DNA of 27,230 nucleotides, taken from Acidimicrobiaceae bacterium (lineage in GTDB: Bacteria; Actinomycetota; Acidimicrobiia; Acidimicrobiales; RAAP-2). Below the pieces are notes generated by a model. The model ran no database searches and was not told the DNA's origin. It was given only the letters and a program-made list of their open reading frames with translations. The stretch spans positions 1,076-28,305 of the forward strand of contig PLSY01000341.1 in NCBI GenBank assembly GCA_003164275.1, in the 5' to 3' direction. The position numbers were made by a program, and so were the translations under genes. Positions 22,788 to 27,230 of the stretch are shown here, in pieces (the stretch's first letter is position 1; each line of letters opens with the position of its first letter).

Positions 22788-22795
22788 AATATATT
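22788..22795. promoter_or_regulatory. AT-rich bidirectional -10 candidate between LLM and HyuA-type genes
   Basis: AATATATT is self-complementary and gives a TATATT -10-like box (5 of 6) in both directions, in an otherwise GC-rich 92-nt divergent gap. Matching -35 boxes are poor, so an activator or a different sigma factor may be needed. Confidence 0.35.
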
Positions 22796-22842
22796 GCCTT
22801 CGTGAGCGCGATCAGGGGAGACGGGGCACCGGGGGCTCTGCG

Positions 22843-24918
22843 ATGCAGCTGATCGGGGTCGATGCCGGCGGAACCTTCACCGACACGGTGGTCGCCACCT
22901 CTGATGGCCGTCTCGCTGTCGGAAAGGCCCTGTCCACCCCGGGCCACCTGGAGGACGGGGTCATAGCCTCCCTCGAGGACGCCGGGGCACGACTCGGGAT
23001 GAGCGCCGGCGAAGTGTTGGCCCATACCGACATCCTGGCCCACGGGACGACGGCCGGCCTCAACGCCCTGCTCACGAGGACCGGGGCCACCGTCGGCTTG
23101 ATCACCACGGCCGGATTCGAGTCGACACTCGCCATCGCCAAGGCCAACAAGGTGCATGGCCTGACCGACGACGAGCTGCAGCAGCCGACGAGCTGGATCA
23201 AGCCCCCGCTCTTGGTGCCGCGTCGTTTGACCCGCGGGATCGATGAACGAGTCGACGCCACAGGCGAAGTGGTGGTCGCCATGGATGGCGATGACGCCCG
23301 CGCCCGGCTGGAGGAGTTGGCCGCCGAGGGCGTCGACTCGTTGGCCATCGCCTTGCTGTGGTCGGTGGCCAACCCCGTCCATGAGGATGCCCTGGTGGCC
23401 CTGGCCGAAGAGATACTCCCCGACGCTCACCTCTCTGTCTCCAGCAGACTGGTTCCTCGCATCGGAGAGTACGAGCGCACCTCGACGGTCGTCGTCGACG
23501 CATACGTCGGGCCATTGGTCTCCTCGTACCTGGCCAGGCTCGAGGACAGACTGCGGGCGACGGGGTTCGGCGGCTTGTTCGTCGTCATGCGCATGGGAGG
23601 TGGTGTGCTTCCCGCCGCCATGGCCCGATCGATGCCGGTCCAGACGCTGCACTCAGGCCCCGTCGGAGGAGTCGCCGCCTCAGCCACCATCGGGGCCCAA
23701 CTCGGCCACACCCACGTCATCACCACAGATGTCGGCGGGACGAGCTTCGACGTCGGCCTCGTCATCGAAGGCGAGGTTATGTTCTCCCCGAAGCCGATGA
23801 TCGAGCGGCAGGCTCTTGCCATTCCTGTCGTCGACGTCTCGTCTATCGGCACCGGGGGAGGGAGCATCGCCTGGCTGGACGACGCCCTCGGGGTACTGCG
23901 AGTGGGGCCGAAGAGCGCAGGGGCCATGCCCGGACCCGCCTGCTACGGAAGAGGAGGCACCCAGCCGACGGTGACCGACGCAGCGGTCGTCCTCGGATTG
24001 GTGGACGGCCTCGGCGGAGCATTGGAGCTGGACGTCCGATCGGCTCGAACGGTGATCCAAGAGTGCATCGCCGGCCCCTTGGGCATGACTGTGGAGTCGG
24101 CCGCCGACGGCATTGTCAACGTGGCCTGCGAGGAGATGCACGACCTGATCCGACGGATCACCGTGCAGCGGGGACACGATCCGACCGACTTCTCCCTGTA
24201 CGCCTTCGGGGGCGCTGGGCCGCAATATGCCGGGCGCTACACCTCCGGGCTCGGCGTCCATGAGCTGGTCATCCCGGCCCTCGCCGCCGAGTTCTCCGCC
24301 TACGGGGCCATCGCCAGCGAGGTCAAGGTCATGGTGGAACGAGACCTCCTGCCCGGCGACCCGCTCGCCAGTCTCGACCGCATCAACCGAGCCCTGGGCG
24401 AGTTGGAGGGCGAGGCCCGTCGCCAGCTCACCGTGACCGGGGACGTCGTCGAGAAGTTGGGCGGAGGCGGCCACGTGATCCGAACGGTGGGGCTCCGCTT
24501 CTATCGCCAGATCCACCGGATCGACCTTTCGGTCGGGCCGGACGCGCTCGCTTCCGCCGACATCGATCAGCTCGTCGCCTCGTTCGTCAAGCGCTACGAG
24601 CGGATGGTGGGAACGGGCTCGGCAAGGGGGGACGCGCCCATTGAGGTCGTGTCGGTCAGCGTCCAGTTGGTCATTCCCGTACCGAACGCGCCGTTCCCCT
24701 TGCGTCCACGTGGAACAGCCGACGCCCATCACCAGAGGGTCGGATGGTTCGACGGATCACCGGTCCCCTGCCCCGTCTATCACTGGAGCGAGGTCGGGGC
24801 GGGCCAGAGCATCGTCGGACCGGCGTTCGTCGAGTCCGAGCAGTCGACAGTGGTCGTCTACCCGGGCCACACGGCGCTGATCGACCAGTTCGCCAACATC
24901 CGGATAGAGAACCCATGA
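22843..24918 (+). CDS. Hydantoinase/oxoprolinase A-type (acetone carboxylase beta-like) subunit
   Basis: A 691-aa ATP-using subunit of the HyuA/acetone-carboxylase-beta family. The actin-like ATPase motifs are clear: GVDAGGTFTDT at 5-15, HGTTAGLNALLTR near 66, HSGPVGGVAASATIG, TDVGGTSFDVGLV and STGGGS-like SIGTGGGSIAWLD. The C terminus ends in a typical beta-sandwich (QSTVVVYPGHTALIDQFANIRIENP). In known members this subunit phosphorylates the substrate (enol phosphate or amide) and hands it to the B subunit. ATG 22843 has GGGGG about 7 nt upstream. Its stop overlaps the B-type start (ATGA). Candidate reactions are ketone carboxylation or opening of a cyclic amide. Confidence 0.92.
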   Translation: MQLIGVDAGGTFTDTVVATSDGRLAVGKALSTPGHLEDGVIASLEDAGARLGMSAGEVLAHTDILAHGTTAGLNALLTRTGATVGLITTAGFESTLAIAKANKVHGLTDDELQQPTSWIKPPLLVPRRLTRGIDERVDATGEVVVAMDGDDARARLEELAAEGVDSLAIALLWSVANPVHEDALVALAEEILPDAHLSVSSRLVPRIGEYERTSTVVVDAYVGPLVSSYLARLEDRLRATGFGGLFVVMRMGGGVLPAAMARSMPVQTLHSGPVGGVAASATIGAQLGHTHVITTDVGGTSFDVGLVIEGEVMFSPKPMIERQALAIPVVDVSSIGTGGGSIAWLDDALGVLRVGPKSAGAMPGPACYGRGGTQPTVTDAAVVLGLVDGLGGALELDVRSARTVIQECIAGPLGMTVESAADGIVNVACEEMHDLIRRITVQRGHDPTDFSLYAFGGAGPQYAGRYTSGLGVHELVIPALAAEFSAYGAIASEVKVMVERDLLPGDPLASLDRINRALGELEGEARRQLTVTGDVVEKLGGGGHVIRTVGLRFYRQIHRIDLSVGPDALASADIDQLVASFVKRYERMVGTGSARGDAPIEVVSVSVQLVIPVPNAPFPLRPRGTADAHHQRVGWFDGSPVPCPVYHWSEVGAGQSIVGPAFVESEQSTVVVYPGHTALIDQFANIRIENP

Positions 24919-27131
24919 CGAAGACGTCGACAGCCGCCGTGCCCTCGGTCTCCCCCATCCTCTTGGAGATCATCAGACACCGTCTCAACAACATCAACGA
25001 CGACGCCGCCTCCACCCTCAAGCGGGTGTCCGGCTCCCAGATCGCCGTCGAGGCCAGCGACTTGAACACGGTGATCATGGCCGCCGACGGCCGGGTGGTG
25101 GCGTGTGGGCGATACGTGCTCATCCAAGTGGCGTCCATGCACCTGGTGGTCTCCTACATTCTCGAGCACTATTCGGACAACCCGGGTATCAGTGCCGGGG
25201 ACCAGTTCATCACCAACGATCCCTATGTCGGCACTTTGCACCAGCCCGACGTGGTACTCGCCGCCCCCATCTTCGTCTCGGGGACGCTCGTGGCATGGTG
25301 CGCCTCAGTGGTCCACCAGTCCGATGTGGGCGGCCCCACCCCTGGTGGCATCACCTACGACGCCCGCTCCATCTTCGATGAGGCCATCCCCATGGCCCCG
25401 ACCAAGATCGTCGAAGCCGGGACCCTCCGCAACGACATCGAGCGCGAGTACCTCATCAGATCACGCACGCCCGAGCTGAACGCCCTCGACCTGGCTGGAC
25501 AGATCGCCGCCAACCGTGAGTCGACCGGCCAGATCGAACAACTCTGTGCTCGATACGGCACCCCAACCTTGCAGCTGGCACTGGCCCAGCTCCTCACCTC
25601 GGGCGAACGCCAACTGAGGCAACGCCTAGCCGGGCTCCCTGACGGACGTTGGCGACACACGGCCTATGTCCTGCACCACGACCGAGATGCCCCGGAGGGA
25701 CGGAAAGACCGTAACTACGCCGTCCGTCTCACCATGACCAAGCGAGCCGACCACCTTGAACTCGACTTTACCGACAGCGACACCCAGGCCCCGGGTGCCA
25801 TCAACTCGTCTCGGCCGGCGTTGGTCAACTTCGCCCTGGCCGGTCTCCTCATCTACCTCTGCAACGGCATGCCGTGGGTGCCCGGAGGCGTGTGGCCCGT
25901 CGTCGACATCGTGAGCACCGAAGGGACGGTCGTTCACGCCCGCTGGCCGGCGGGGGTGGCCATGAGCACCTCGTCGACCGGCCAAGCCATCCGGGTCTGC
26001 GTCAACGCCTGCGTGGCCAGGATGCTCGAGGCGTCAGAGGCGCTCTCCTCAACCCTCATGGCCAGCTGCCAGTCGGCCGGCGCCGGGGCCTGCACCATCT
26101 CGGGTACCGACGACCAGGGGCACGCGTTTGCCACCATGACGACGGACGACATCACCGGGGGCGGCGGCGCGCGCCATGACGCCGACGGCGCGGACTCATC
26201 AGGGTTCACCACCTCGCCCGGTGCGTCGGTGGCCAATGTCGAGATAAACGAGAGCTACCTCCCCATCCGCTACCTCCGGCGCCGCGAACTGGCCGACTCC
26301 GGAGGACCGGGGGCTTACCGGGGTGGGGTTGGCACCTTCCAACTCCTGGTTCCCCACAACGTCGGCACTCCCATCGGGGTGCTCTCCTTTGGTCAGGGGC
26401 TCCAGCATCCCGCGGCCATCGGCATCGCCGGTGGGGAGCCGGGCGGACAGAGCGGATTCGCCATCCTCGATGAGCCAACCGCGCAACGCCTGGCTGTCGA
26501 TGCCACTCGCACCATGGGCTCACATGACAGTGCCGACACCCAGACAGATGTTCCATTGCCTACCGCCGGGATGCTGCTCGGCACCGGGCAGACCATGCTG
26601 GTCATATCGCAGGGCGGTGGTGGCTACGGCGACCCCATCGATCGGCTGCCCGAGTCGGTGGCCGAGGACATCGCCGAGGGACTGGTGTCACGACGGGCCG
26701 GTGAGGAGACCTACGGGGTGGTCGTAGTCGACGTCAACGGCCATCCACAGCCCGACGTCGATGCCACCGAACAGAAGCGGCTGGCCATACGGACCAATCG
26801 GTTGCGAGGAAGCGCCCCACGGCCTGCTGTCGAGGTGGGACACCGCCGCTTCAGCGAGGCCTTCTCCATCGTGGACAGAACCGACGGGATCGAGGCCGCC
26901 CTCGTGTGCCGGCGATGTGGCACCGAGGTGTGCCTCGCCACCGAGAACCTCTATGAACATCTGTTGGTGGAAGAGACCTCGACGGCTCAGCGGTCCCCCC
27001 TCGGCCTCGCCTACGAGGGCAGCGCTGAGTTCGTCGTGCGGTCGTGCTTTTGTCCCGGCTGCGGCCGACAGGTCGATGTCCAGGTGGGACGGGCCGGAGA
27101 GGCGGTCCTACAGGCCATCGAACCGCTGTAG
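24915..27131 (+). CDS. Hydantoinase B/acetone carboxylase alpha-like subunit with C-terminal gamma-like Zn domain
   Basis: A 738-aa fusion. Residues about 10-560 are the HyuB/acetone-carboxylase-alpha catalytic domain, with NDPYVGTLHQPDV and VVHQSDVGGPTPGG giving the metal-binding His and Asp residues, and GGGGYGDP near the end of the domain. The last 76 residues (from about 663) carry C-x2-C (665, 668), a third Cys at 673 and CFCPGC (711, 713, 716), with LATENLYEHLLVEE and a final VQVGRAGEAVLQAIEPL. This is the pattern of the separate gamma subunit of acetone carboxylase, a small zinc protein. All three subunit types thus sit on two polypeptides, which favours a carboxylase over a plain hydantoinase (inference). 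The ATG overlaps the A-subunit stop. A longer upstream frame has no ribosome-binding site. Confidence 0.9.
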   Translation: MTKTSTAAVPSVSPILLEIIRHRLNNINDDAASTLKRVSGSQIAVEASDLNTVIMAADGRVVACGRYVLIQVASMHLVVSYILEHYSDNPGISAGDQFITNDPYVGTLHQPDVVLAAPIFVSGTLVAWCASVVHQSDVGGPTPGGITYDARSIFDEAIPMAPTKIVEAGTLRNDIEREYLIRSRTPELNALDLAGQIAANRESTGQIEQLCARYGTPTLQLALAQLLTSGERQLRQRLAGLPDGRWRHTAYVLHHDRDAPEGRKDRNYAVRLTMTKRADHLELDFTDSDTQAPGAINSSRPALVNFALAGLLIYLCNGMPWVPGGVWPVVDIVSTEGTVVHARWPAGVAMSTSSTGQAIRVCVNACVARMLEASEALSSTLMASCQSAGAGACTISGTDDQGHAFATMTTDDITGGGGARHDADGADSSGFTTSPGASVANVEINESYLPIRYLRRRELADSGGPGAYRGGVGTFQLLVPHNVGTPIGVLSFGQGLQHPAAIGIAGGEPGGQSGFAILDEPTAQRLAVDATRTMGSHDSADTQTDVPLPTAGMLLGTGQTMLVISQGGGGYGDPIDRLPESVAEDIAEGLVSRRAGEETYGVVVVDVNGHPQPDVDATEQKRLAIRTNRLRGSAPRPAVEVGHRRFSEAFSIVDRTDGIEAALVCRRCGTEVCLATENLYEHLLVEETSTAQRSPLGLAYEGSAEFVVRSCFCPGCGRQVDVQVGRAGEAVLQAIEPL

Positions 27132-27179
27132 GGGGAAGTGCTACGTGGCAGAAAGTGGACCGTGAGCACGACCGTCGCC

Positions 27180-27198
27180 GTGTATATATTCTATGCAC
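27180..27198. promoter_or_regulatory. AT-rich imperfect palindrome after the carboxylase-type operon
   Basis: GTGTATA-N5-TATGCAC, 7-bp arms with one G-T mismatch, in an AT-rich patch. A short frame starting GTG 27162 runs open through it to the window end (23 codons) but has a weak ribosome-binding site and may be chance. The palindrome may instead be the operator of the next gene. Confidence 0.3.
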
Positions 27199-27230
27199 TC
27201 GGTACTTGGCCCCCGCCTCGGTCGACGAGC

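Noticed and set aside
24744..24914. N-terminal extension of the HyuB-type protein
   Set aside because: It lies inside the HyuA-type gene and is Arg-rich shadow sequence; the ATG at 24915 shows the expected ATGA coupling.

Overview
The window is GC-rich, densely coded and uses GTG and TTG starts freely. It carries an F420-type luciferase-like oxidoreductase, a FadD3-like acid:CoA ligase, paired acyl-CoA dehydrogenases and fused acyl-CoA enzymes. Together these point to an actinomycetote, possibly a soil or freshwater Acidimicrobiia-like lineage (inference; no rRNA or marker gene is present). No tRNA, rRNA, CRISPR array, transposase or integrase was seen. Nearly all of the DNA is catabolic genes.

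Layout. (1) 5-3842, minus strand: ADP-forming acyl-CoA synthetase, NIPSNAP-like protein and SDR dehydrogenase. (2) 4090-7016, plus strand, divergent from (1): a 78-aa NifU-C-like protein, a 588-aa UGSC-motif protein and a GntR/FadR-type regulator. The divergent region holds a good promoter whose -10 box lies inside a perfect inverted repeat. (3) 14296-7098, minus strand: thiolase-like protein, LivH, a LivM-LivG fusion, LivF and a tandem class III CoA-transferase. Every junction is a 4-nt stop/start overlap. (4) 14453-16583, plus strand: DUF35 Zn-ribbon/OB protein and FadD3-like ligase. (5) 18404-16663, minus strand: Liv-type binding protein, a strong intercistronic hairpin and a SnoaL-like protein. 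(6) 19707-18550 minus and 19855-21786 plus: two divergent acyl-CoA dehydrogenase subunits, apparently alpha and beta, the second followed by an SDR with a degenerate active site. (7) 22750-21812 minus: F420-type LLM oxidoreductase. (8) 22843-27131, plus strand: hydantoinase/acetone-carboxylase-type A and B subunits, B carrying a C-terminal acetone-carboxylase-gamma-like zinc domain.

Reading as a system (inference). The window looks like an import-to-CoA degradation island for a carboxylic acid, or a ketone/amide that becomes one. A Liv-type transporter brings the substrate in. A ligase and CoA-transferases activate it. The two-subunit dehydrogenase desaturates it, SDR and LLM enzymes do redox steps, and a thiolase-like/DUF35 pair that lacks the thiolase cysteine probably cleaves a C-C bond by retro-aldol chemistry. 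The carboxylase/hydrolase pair and the UGSC protein act at steps that cannot be assigned. The substrate cannot be read from the sequence. Similarity to steroid-ring enzymes (FadD3, Ltp2/ChsH2, heteromeric FadE) suggests an alicyclic or branched acid.
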